A stretch of DNA of 23,044 bases from Streptomyces griseoluteus. Lineage in GTDB: Bacteria > Actinomycetota > Actinomycetes > Streptomycetales > Streptomycetaceae. Below, piece after piece: positions 1 to 6,597 of this stretch. Below the pieces are notes generated by a model. It ran no database searches. It had not been told where the DNA came from and saw nothing but the letters and a program-made list of their open reading frames with translations. The position numbers and the translations under genes are program-made. The DNA is taken from contig JOBE01000077.1 in NCBI GenBank assembly GCA_000717735.1, positions 1 to 23,044 of the forward strand, written 5' to 3'. Positions within the stretch are counted from its first letter, which is position 1; each line of letters begins with the position of its first letter.

Positions 1-147
1 CCCTTGGGGGAGGGAGAGCTGCCAGGTGAGGAGCCGGACGGAGTCGGAACTGAGCCGAGGATGCCGGATGAGCTCGTTCGAGAACTGGGTGAAGGCGCGG
101 GAGGGCGCGTTAAAGTGCCGGTAGATCACGGTGGAGTCCTTGTCCAC
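1..147 (-). CDS. Partial helix-turn-helix protein (N-terminal 49 codons)
   Basis: Read on the minus strand from a GTG at 147, the frame stays open to the window edge and gives 49 residues. They include a stretch reading FTQFSNELIRHPRLSSDSVR and then LLTWQLSLPQ. As I remember it, this matches the N-terminus of a widespread actinobacterial family of HTH proteins, often found near plasmids or integrative elements, whose members begin with a similar FTQISNELIRHPRLSSDA segment. No catalytic motif can be judged because the rest of the gene lies outside. The GTG was chosen because no better start is seen upstream; the Shine-Dalgarno is weak. The structured non-coding element at 355-490 lies upstream of it. 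DNA-binding function is inferred from family resemblance only. Confidence 0.5.
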   Translation of the reverse strand, partial: MDKDSTVIYRHFNAPSRAFTQFSNELIRHPRLSSDSVRLLTWQLSLPQG

Positions 148-300
148 GAGTGGTTCAGGCCCCCGGCTGACGGCTGCAACCGTCGCTGGGGGCTGTTTTG
201 CGTGAACGTACAGCACTGATCGCATCGAGGCGGACACGTTGAGTGAAGAACGCCCGTGTGGGTGACGGGCAGGCCCAGCAGGCCGGGCACGGCCAACCTC

Positions 301-319
301 ACCCTCCCTAAAGGAGGGT
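301..319. terminator. Small stem-loop (7-bp stem, 5-nt loop)
   Basis: ACCCTCC at 301-307 pairs perfectly with GGAGGGT at 313-319 around the loop CTAAA. No T-tract follows on either strand, so a terminator role is uncertain. It may instead be part of the leader or regulatory region of the HTH gene at 147. Confidence 0.35.
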
Positions 320-354
320 TACTCGGGGCTGGGCGGCAGTCCTGCCTCGGGTGC

Positions 355-490
355 GGCCGCCCTCTTCCCGAGTGTGGCGCCCTCCACCACCGCGTCAAGG
401 GCGCTCCCTGCGGTCGCGTCGCTGCGCGATGGGCTTCGCCCACCCTTGACCCGGCGGCGGAGGCCGCCTTTTCACACTCGGAGGGCGGCC
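355..490. repeat. Nested multi-arm inverted-repeat element
   Basis: The outer arms are GGCCGCCCT (355-363) plus CCGAGTGTG (368-376), pairing with CACACTCGG (473-481) plus AGGGCGGCC (482-490). Inside, GTCAAGGG (394-401) pairs perfectly with CCCTTGAC (443-450). Within that stem sit two adjacent hairpins: TCGCG/CGCGA (414-418/425-429) and TGGGC/GCCCA (430-434/438-442). A further hairpin GGCGGC/GCCGCC (453-458/463-468) is followed by TTTT (469-472), so that part resembles a plus-strand intrinsic terminator. The whole could fold as a branched, cruciform-like structure in RNA or single-stranded DNA. Function unknown: a replication or transfer origin remnant, a structured RNA or a non-autonomous element are all possible. 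Confidence 0.6.
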
Positions 491-797
491 GGGGGGGCGA
501 GGCCACGCGGGGCTCCGGGCAGTGACTGGGGTTGGCGTGCGCCTGCGAGTTGGTGGGTGGGGGCTTGGCTCGTAGCGGGGGCCGGTGGGCGCAGTTCGGT
601 CGGCTCGGGGTGCGCGGTTGTTGAATGGGGCGGCCCGGCAGGGCTTAGCGTCTTGCGTTCGTCGCGTGGTGGGACTTCAGGCCCCGCTGGTCATTGTCGG
701 TGGGTGGCGGGGGAGAGGAAGCGGGGCGTGGCGGGGTCTTTTGGAGGCACGGCTTATCGCCGCCGCGTGGACCCTTCCACCAGCTGTGAGCGAGACA

Positions 798-1250
798 ATG
801 ACACTCATGAGAGTCCTGGAGACGAATCCGGTGACGAGCACCCGGATGAGCATGCAGCGGAGCCGGGACACCGGTGTGGAGAAGGCGCTACGCAGTGCTC
901 TGCACGCCGCCGGGCTCCGCTATCGGGTCCATCGGCGGCCGCTGAAGGGGCTGCGCCGAGAAGCCGACATCGTCTTCGGGCCGGCCAGGGTGGCAGTCTT
1001 CGTCGACGGCTGCTTCTGGCACGGCTGCCCGGAGCATGCGACGTGGCCGAAGAGGAACTCCGAGTTCTGGCGCGAGAAGATCGAGAAGAATCGGACGCGG
1101 GACGCGAACACCGATGCACGCTTGAAGGAGGCTGGTTGGCTGTCCGTACGGGTCTGGGAACACGAGAGCGCGGCCGAGGTCGCCCCGAGGGTGGCCGCGA
1201 TCGTTGCTGAACGGCGAGCGCTTCTGCGAGGCCGGGCAAGGGCGCACTGA
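798..1250 (+). CDS. vsr: Very short patch repair (Vsr-type) endonuclease
   Basis: Predicted 150-residue DNA mismatch endonuclease. Vsr enzymes nick 5' of the T in T:G mismatches that arise when 5-methylcytosine deaminates, so they normally travel with C5-cytosine methylases. The sequence shows the Vsr signature: RSRDTGVEKALRSALHAAGL near the N-terminus, the READIVF strand, VAVFVDGCFWHGCPEHATWP (catalytic Asp region and zinc-binding Cys/His residues), the SEFWREKIEKNRTRD helix, and a C-terminal GWLSVRVWEHE strand. The ATG at 798 has a weak upstream GAGCGAG; the in-frame GTG at 786 and ATG at 807 are alternatives. It is first in the plus-strand arm, 140 bp before the XRE-GHKL gene and separated from it by a palindrome. 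Its natural partners, two cytosine methylase homologues, lie in the facing minus-strand arm. The family is certain; the cognate site is not visible. Confidence 0.9.
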   Translation: MTLMRVLETNPVTSTRMSMQRSRDTGVEKALRSALHAAGLRYRVHRRPLKGLRREADIVFGPARVAVFVDGCFWHGCPEHATWPKRNSEFWREKIEKNRTRDANTDARLKEAGWLSVRVWEHESAAEVAPRVAAIVAERRALLRGRARAH

Positions 1251-1271
1251 AAACCCTCTGTCTACTGGAAA

Positions 1272-1293
1272 TTGACAGTCTGCAAGTTGTCAA
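1272..1293. promoter_or_regulatory. 22-bp imperfect palindrome, candidate operator
   Basis: TTGACA (1272-1277) and TGTCAA (1288-1293) are exact inverted arms around a self-complementary TGCA centre (1281-1284), with 3-bp mismatched spacers on each side. The left arm is also a perfect -35-like hexamer. It lies between vsr and the gene for an XRE-type HTH fusion, the usual place for an autoregulatory operator of a dimeric XRE protein. I saw no second copy elsewhere in the window by eye. No well-placed -10 hexamer stands out. Confidence 0.55.
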
Positions 1294-1390
1294 ATCTCGG
1301 TGATAGCCTGTCCGTCGCATGCGCGTGGCGGACAGGGATGTGCTGCGCGTACCGCGGTACGGCAGTCGGAGCTCCGGGGAGATGTGCGTG

Positions 1391-3493
1391 ATGGGACCAC
1401 AAGGCGAGGAGTTCGGCCCCTGGCTGGAACGCCAGCTCGCGCGCGCCGAGTTGAAGCAGGCCGACCTCGCGCAGCGCCTCGGGCTCACCCGAGCTGCCGT
1501 CTCCGCGTGGATCACCGGTCGGGCCGAACCTCGTGAGGAAACCAAGCGAGCCATCGCCGCCGCGTTCGGGATCGATCCCGCCTCCGTCCACAATCGAACC
1601 ACCGACATCACTTCGGTACGTCCTCGCGAGTGGCACCATCGACCGGCCCATGCCGATGGAGGCCGCGAGTACGGCAATGCCGCAGCTTTCGCCTTCGACG
1701 CCGATCTTTCGGTTCTCGCCCGTGAGGCGACTCAGAACTCGCTCGACGAGCGCCACGACCCCACGGCGCCGGTCCGTGTCCGTTATGTGCTCCACGAACT
1801 CACCGGCGAACACCTCGACGCCTTTCTCGCTGCGATGCGGTGGGAGGATCTGCGGCCCCACTATGAGGCGGCAGCAGTGGGCGGGCAGAAGGTCTCCCGA
1901 AGCCTCCGTGCCGCACTCGACGACCTGGACGAGCAGCGCTCGCTGCTGTTGCTGCGTGTCGAGGACTACAACGCGGCTGGCCTCACCGGGCCGGAATATC
2001 AGGACGGCCGCTACGCCGCCGTGGTCCGTCGCCAGCTCGACAGTCACAAGCAGGCGGGCGGGCGGGCCGGTGGCTCGTACGGACTGGGCAAGGCCACACT
2101 CTGGGCAACGAGCCGTCTGGGGCTCGTCCTCGTCAACTCAACGCTCTCCGATTCTCATGAGGGGCGCTTCGAGCGGCGTGTCGTCGGAAGGCTCGACCTG
2201 CCCTGGCACCAACTCGGCGGCGAGGCCTATGCCGGCCCCGCCTGGTTCGGCGAGTCGGAGCCCGGACCGCTCCACAAGGGCGTGTCCCGATCCTGGTGGG
2301 CGGGAGAGGACGAGGTTCGCTCCCTCCATCTCGACCGGTTGAGCCCCGACCCCGGTACGTCGTTCCTCATCGTCGGGGCCCACGATGCCTCGGGTGACGC
2401 CGAGACACTCCAAGAGATGCACGACAAGCTCGTCCGATCACTTGCCGACGGGTTCTGGGCGACGATGGTCGGAGGCCGAACAGCCGGAGCGCTGATGGAG
2501 GCCAGTGTCACCACCCTTCGCAACGGTCACGTGTTCATTTCCGAGGAGCGTGTCGACCCGCATGCGCATCACCCCGCTCTCGGTCGTGCCCTGCAGACCT
2601 ACCTCGACGGGGAAACGGTTTCCGGACTGACCGCCGGCGATCAGGTCGCGCTCGTCGAGGTCCCGCTCGTCGTGTCCCCACTCAAGGGGCGGGGTCGTGC
2701 GCGGGACAAGGGACGCGAGCATCGTGCCGTTCTCCTGGTGACCTCGGCGGAGGACCGGGACGAGCGGCACAGCCGGGTCGTCTGCATGCGCGGCAACCGG
2801 ATGACGATCACCGAGCAGCGCCCCCGCGAGCTGCCTCTCGGGACCGCTCCCTTCCAGGCCGTCCTCCTGGCCGGGTTCGCGACCGGTCGGGACGGCGAGG
2901 ACGTGGAACTCGCGGAAGCCTTTCTACGTGCCTCCGAGCCGCCGGAGCACGACCGTTGGGACCGCACGGAGGAACTCACTTCGCTCTACGAACGAGGCGC
3001 TCTCACTCGCCTCAAGGAATTCCGGACCGAGATCGACAAGGCCGTGCGAGGTCTGGTCGGACGGCGTGAGACCGCCCGTTCGGAGGGCCCCGCCGCCCTC
3101 CGCGAGCTACTCAAGCTGGACGGTGGCGCCGGGAATGCGGGCGGCGGAAAGCGGGTGCAGGGCTTCCCGGTCGTCCGCAACGTACAGGCGCGAGTCGACG
3201 ACGGCGGTGCCTGGAACGTCACCGTCGGTATCAAGCTTCCCGATGCCGAGGACCCTTGGGTGCTGACCCCTGTCGCCAAGTTCGACGTACGATCCGGCGG
3301 CCGCCCTGCCGTCGGCTGGGCCGTGCTCGCCGCCTCCGACAACTGCCGAGTGGAGAACGGCAATCTCGTCGTCGCCCCCGGCGTGCGTACGGCTGTGTTC
3401 ACCGGTGTGACCGACCCCGTCACTCACCCTGTTCCGGGCGCTCTCGCCCGGCTCGTCATCGACGTCCAGAAGGCCCGCGGAGGAGCGGCATGA
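1391..3493 (+). CDS. XRE-type HTH fused to GHKL ATPase domain
   Basis: A 700-residue protein. Residues 7-62 form an XRE/Cro-like helix-turn-helix (LKQADLAQRLGLTRAAVSAW). Residues about 100-260 carry GHKL ATPase motifs: N-box REATQNSLDE (E112, N116, D119), a loose G1 around LRVEDYNAAGLTG (189-200), and a G2-type loop GGSYGLGKATLW (227-238). The remaining 450 residues match no fold I recognise. GHKL domains use ATP-driven dimerisation as a clamp or switch, so the fusion is a plausible ATP-gated DNA-binding sensor or regulator. The start is placed at ATG 1391 after GGGGAG (1376-1381); GTG 1388 is equally possible, and upstream starts back to 1319 would precede the HTH without good signals. The stop overlaps the next start (ATGA), which implies translational coupling. 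It is not MutL mismatch repair, because the MutL-type protein here is the separate gene at 11693-13240. Confidence 0.8.
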   Translation: MGPQGEEFGPWLERQLARAELKQADLAQRLGLTRAAVSAWITGRAEPREETKRAIAAAFGIDPASVHNRTTDITSVRPREWHHRPAHADGGREYGNAAAFAFDADLSVLAREATQNSLDERHDPTAPVRVRYVLHELTGEHLDAFLAAMRWEDLRPHYEAAAVGGQKVSRSLRAALDDLDEQRSLLLLRVEDYNAAGLTGPEYQDGRYAAVVRRQLDSHKQAGGRAGGSYGLGKATLWATSRLGLVLVNSTLSDSHEGRFERRVVGRLDLPWHQLGGEAYAGPAWFGESEPGPLHKGVSRSWWAGEDEVRSLHLDRLSPDPGTSFLIVGAHDASGDAETLQEMHDKLVRSLADGFWATMVGGRTAGALMEASVTTLRNGHVFISEERVDPHAHHPALGRALQTYLDGETVSGLTAGDQVALVEVPLVVSPLKGRGRARDKGREHRAVLLVTSAEDRDERHSRVVCMRGNRMTITEQRPRELPLGTAPFQAVLLAGFATGRDGEDVELAEAFLRASEPPEHDRWDRTEELTSLYERGALTRLKEFRTEIDKAVRGLVGRRETARSEGPAALRELLKLDGGAGNAGGGKRVQGFPVVRNVQARVDDGGAWNVTVGIKLPDAEDPWVLTPVAKFDVRSGGRPAVGWAVLAASDNCRVENGNLVVAPGVRTAVFTGVTDPVTHPVPGALARLVIDVQKARGGAA

Positions 3494-4473
3494 AGTCCGT
3501 GTACCCCTACCCGATCCTTTTCGGCGACGTGGATCTCGACGTCCTTTCGATCACTGTCGACGGGACGTCGCCCCTCCCGTACTCACATGTGTCCAAACCT
3601 GAACGGACCGTGGCACTCCACCAGTCCGGCAGGGAGAACTGGGAGTACTGCACTCTACGGCTGCGGGCGACCCTCCCGGAGCCGGAGATCGCCGCCGGCG
3701 AGTGGACGGACCTCGTCTGTCTGGCGGCTCTCACGGAAAAGGCGACGAACGCCCGCACGACCGCGCGTCTCAAGCGGTCCGCCGATGGCGCGTGGAGCGG
3801 CAGCATCGACCTGCACCGGAGCCGACACCTCAACCGGGCGACGCTCGGTCTGACCGTCGTGGCCACGTGCGACGGGGTCGAAGGAAGAGCCATCGGCACC
3901 ACGGCACAGGACTGGTACGTCGACCTCAAGGGAGCTACCCCCGTACGTCAGCGCGAGATCGAGATCGTCGAGGCGGACTTCCGCGAGGGGCCCGAAGCGT
4001 GGCTTCGTCCGTACAAGGACTCTCTCTGGATCATCGAGACCACCGGCGAGGTGCCCAGGGTCTACCTCAACACCGGATCCGTCGACGGCTTCGTCGACAT
4101 GCTCGGCGGCAACGGAGGCACCACGGCTGAGAAACTGCTCCGCGACATGACCTCCGGCCAGATCGCGCAGGACGCGTGGACGGCCATGTTCCACACTGCG
4201 ATCAGCGACCTAGACGTGGATGAGGACGGCACCCCGGTCATGCCGACGGGCTGGCGCGAGTCCGTCCTTCGAATGATGCTGCCCGACGTGCTGCCCGGTC
4301 GGCAGCTCACCGATGCCTTGTACGACATCGAGGAACGCCGCACCAAGGGCTTCGGCTGGGCCGAACTTCAGACGACCGTCCAGTACGCGGCCGGAAAGAG
4401 AAGCCAGATCACGAAGAAGCTGACCAATGCGGTGCGTTCCGTCGATGCCGCGGAAAGGAGCGCCACGCGATGA
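3490..4473 (+). CDS. Unrecognised protein, middle gene of GHKL arm
   Basis: A 327-residue soluble protein that I do not recognise. There is no signal peptide or membrane segment. The N-terminal half (to about residue 150) alternates hydrophobic and polar residues in short strands (for example WEYCTLRLRA at 51-60 and ATLGLTVVATCDG at 117-129), suggesting a beta-rich domain. The C-terminal half (about 165-320) looks more helical and ends in a basic Lys/Arg-rich helix region (GKRSQITKKLTNAVR). No nuclease, helicase, methylase or HTH motif is visible. It begins with an ATGA overlap on the XRE-GHKL gene, with AGGAG 5 nt upstream, and ends with an ATGA overlap on the next gene. It is therefore translated with both and probably acts with them. 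The function cannot be assigned; a structural or adaptor subunit for the GHKL protein is an inference from context. Confidence 0.85.
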   Translation: MKSVYPYPILFGDVDLDVLSITVDGTSPLPYSHVSKPERTVALHQSGRENWEYCTLRLRATLPEPEIAAGEWTDLVCLAALTEKATNARTTARLKRSADGAWSGSIDLHRSRHLNRATLGLTVVATCDGVEGRAIGTTAQDWYVDLKGATPVRQREIEIVEADFREGPEAWLRPYKDSLWIIETTGEVPRVYLNTGSVDGFVDMLGGNGGTTAEKLLRDMTSGQIAQDAWTAMFHTAISDLDVDEDGTPVMPTGWRESVLRMMLPDVLPGRQLTDALYDIEERRTKGFGWAELQTTVQYAAGKRSQITKKLTNAVRSVDAAERSATR

Positions 4474-5438
4474 GTCTCCTTGCCCCCGTCGACCTGCCAC
4501 CGGTGTTCGCTCTGCTGCCCGACGCCGCCGTCACCAAGTACCTCAGTCGAGGCATTCAGTCGGGTCTGGAGCTTCCGCCGCAGGTGGCGCTCACCCGTGC
4601 CTGTGTCGCGTATGACGCTCGGACAGCCGTGCGCCGTCAGACGGCACCGGTTCGCGAACTCCTCGACGAGGCAATGGGACGCTTCCCGGACGACCGTGCT
4701 GCGGCCGACGGCTGGCTCGCCCCCCGTCTCCACGCAACCCTCCGGATGACGCGTGCCGAGGCCGCAGACAGCCGTCTCTGGAACCATGTGGCCATGATCG
4801 TTGCCCCGGACTACGTCGTCTGGCGCCACAAAGGTGCCGACAGTGCCGACGGCCGCGGCATCGCCACCGCAGCCCGCTTCAGCGGTCTCCATTACACGCA
4901 GACGTTCTCCCGGCTGTGGTGGGCGGCGGAACTCTTCCGTGACGGTGAAGACTACGGTCCCGTCGTCACCGCCTGTCGCGTCCAGGACGTCCTCAACACC
5001 ACGATGCGCCTGGACGTCATCGATCACCGTCCCACGGCCCAAGCGATGATCCGCGTCATCGGCGGCTTCCTGGACGCGGGGATTCCCCGTCCTGGTGATC
5101 ACGTCAACGCCTTCTCCGCGGCGGTGAACGCGGCCGGCAGCACCTTGATGTACGACGTTCTGGCAGAGGACGTCGACCCCGACGCGGATGAACTGCTCGA
5201 ATGGATCGAGGCAGGTGCGGGCGAGGTCGCGGACTGGGACCGGCTTCCGGAGGGACCGTCCGACGGGCGGGTCAGGACGGCAGCCGTCGACGCGCTGCTC
5301 CCCCTGTTCGAGAAGCTGCGGGCCGAGGCCCCGCTGCGTCAGAGGCCGTCCGCAGGGGTCGACGAGGAGGGCGATGTGCCCGTTCCGGCTCCCCGCACAT
5401 CCGGGGTGGTCCTGACGAAGCCCTCGGACTTCGTCTGA
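4470..5438 (+). CDS. DUF6339-like protein of the GHKL arm
   Basis: A 322-residue protein, mostly helical by composition, with no membrane segment. The motifs SRLWNHVAM (101-109), YVVWRH (115-120) and FSRLWWAAELFRDGEDY (146-162) resemble what I recall of the uncharacterised actinobacterial family DUF6339; this is recollection, not a search. No catalytic signature is evident. The C-terminal 50 residues are acidic and Pro-rich and look disordered. The gene starts at ATG 4470, overlapping the preceding stop by 4 nt, with GAAAGGAG about 11 nt upstream. It is last in the plus-strand arm; its stop is 8 bp from the stop of the facing methyltransferase. Tight coupling to the HTH-GHKL gene suggests one complex or pathway. 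Family name moderately uncertain; existence of the gene is secure. Confidence 0.8.
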   Translation: MSLLAPVDLPPVFALLPDAAVTKYLSRGIQSGLELPPQVALTRACVAYDARTAVRRQTAPVRELLDEAMGRFPDDRAAADGWLAPRLHATLRMTRAEAADSRLWNHVAMIVAPDYVVWRHKGADSADGRGIATAARFSGLHYTQTFSRLWWAAELFRDGEDYGPVVTACRVQDVLNTTMRLDVIDHRPTAQAMIRVIGGFLDAGIPRPGDHVNAFSAAVNAAGSTLMYDVLAEDVDPDADELLEWIEAGAGEVADWDRLPEGPSDGRVRTAAVDALLPLFEKLRAEAPLRQRPSAGVDEEGDVPVPAPRTSGVVLTKPSDFV

Positions 5439-5446
5439 TCGTCCGC

Positions 5447-6454
5447 TCAGCCCTCGGGCTCGTTCGCGTATTCCTTCGCGGTGCCGAGGGCGGCCGTCAG
5501 GACAGCCTTGCCCAGCAACGGTGGGATCGCGTTGCCGATCTGCTGGGCGATCGCTCGGCCGGACCAGGGGTAGTCGGCGGGGAACGTCTGCAGGACGCCG
5601 GCTTCGGCATCCGAGAAGCGCTGAAGTTCCGTCCCGTCGGGCGCGAGGACCCGGTTGCGGGAGACCTTGCCGGTGACGGTGAATGCAGGCTGATCGGACG
5701 TGCGGCGACCGCGAGCCTTCGGGTCGCCGCCGGTGCCGTAGTTCGAGACGACTTCGAAAGGAGTCGGCCGGTCGAGTACCTCGGCCATGGGTACCCAGCG
5801 CTGCAGGTTCACATCGCCTTGGTCCCGGGCCACGCCCTTGCGGTACAGACGGTGGGTAGGCTTCGGCAGTTCCACGATGCGGCTGAGGCGGGCCACGAGG
5901 ATGGCTCGGCGCCGGGTCTGCGGGACGCCGAACTGCTCCGTGTGCAGTACGTCGGGCTTGGCTACCCAGTAGCCCATCCGGGACAGGACTTTCGCGTACT
6001 CGTACCAGACGGGGAGGACCGCCGGCACCTGCTCGAGCACGATCGCCTCATAGGGCCGTCCCTCACGGAGCGCTTCCAGGGCCCAACGCAGCGGTTCCAG
6101 GACGAGGCCGGTGCGGGGGTCGTCGAGTACGGCGAGTTCGGATCGGACGTCCTCGCCGTTCGCCATTCGCTTGACGAAGTCGATCACCTCGTCCAATGCC
6201 CGGCGACCCGCTCCGGTGCCGGCCACGGTGAAGGTCTGGCACGGAGGCCCGCCTGCCAGAACGGTCGCACTCGGGAACTTGTGAGGGCCGAAATCCCGCA
6301 CGTCTCCCTGCAGAGTAAGGAGCCCGGCCGCAGCACGGGTGTCGCACGCGTCCTGATCGAACTCGATCCCCGTCACCTCGTAGCCGAGGTCGCGTGCCGC
6401 CACGTCGAGCCCGCCCGGCCCGGCGAACAAGTCGACAATCTCGGGGCGTGGCAC
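5447..6454 (-). CDS. C5-cytosine DNA methyltransferase (with catalytic Cys)
   Basis: A 335-residue m5C methyltransferase that moves a methyl group from S-adenosylmethionine to a cytosine in a specific DNA site. Visible motifs in order: I, DLFAGPGGLD (8-17); IV, LAGGPPCQTF (66-75) with catalytic Cys72; VI as LEQV (140-143) instead of the usual ENV; VIII, QTRRRAILV (179-187); a variable target-recognition stretch around 224-275; X, QQIGNAIPPLLG (304-315). The start is GTG 6454, preceded by GGAG 5 nt upstream; a longer open frame extends over the 3' end of the neighbouring methylase gene but has no family similarity there. It is last in the minus-strand arm, 143 bp after its partner gene. The EQV change may be a subfamily trait. 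The recognition sequence cannot be read from the DNA. Confidence 0.9.
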   Translation of the reverse strand: MPRPEIVDLFAGPGGLDVAARDLGYEVTGIEFDQDACDTRAAAGLLTLQGDVRDFGPHKFPSATVLAGGPPCQTFTVAGTGAGRRALDEVIDFVKRMANGEDVRSELAVLDDPRTGLVLEPLRWALEALREGRPYEAIVLEQVPAVLPVWYEYAKVLSRMGYWVAKPDVLHTEQFGVPQTRRRAILVARLSRIVELPKPTHRLYRKGVARDQGDVNLQRWVPMAEVLDRPTPFEVVSNYGTGGDPKARGRRTSDQPAFTVTGKVSRNRVLAPDGTELQRFSDAEAGVLQTFPADYPWSGRAIAQQIGNAIPPLLGKAVLTAALGTAKEYANEPEG

Positions 6455-6597
6455 GTGATCTCCAGGGGATGGTGTGTTCGTCAAGGGGACCGGGGACTCC
6501 CCAGCGCTACAGGTTACCCGGCGCGGCCCATCGCTCGGCCAGGCCGTCGAGCGTCGCCCCCGATCGGTCGGAGGTGACGGAATTCCGCCAGTCGCGG

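Larger units (their letters stand above)
148..797. other. Non-coding stretch with multiple inverted repeats
   Basis: About 650 bp with no convincing gene. The open frames crossing it are low-complexity Arg/Pro/Gly/Ala translations typical of GC-rich non-coding DNA. It contains a simple hairpin at 301-319, the nested inverted-repeat complex at 355-490, and G-rich sequence from about 490 to 740. A weak promoter-like pair (TTGAAT at 621-626, TAGCGT at 646-651, 19-bp spacer) faces vsr but is too degenerate to call. Confidence 0.6.

Noticed and set aside
126..506. 126-codon minus-strand open frame in the left non-coding region
   Set aside because: It crosses the inverted-repeat complex, has a biased composition and conflicts with the better-supported HTH frame ending at 147.
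621..651. Promoter for vsr (TTGAAT / TAGCGT, 19-bp spacer)
   Set aside because: Hexamers are poor and the spacing long; such pairs occur by chance in this length of DNA.
585..797. Extended N-terminus of Vsr
   Set aside because: The added residues are low-complexity, while the Vsr family begins close to the TSTRMS segment.
6492..6502. GGGGACTCCCC palindrome between the two methylase genes
   Set aside because: Perfect but only 5-bp arms with a 1-nt centre, G/C-rich and too small to form a stable hairpin; kept only as a note.
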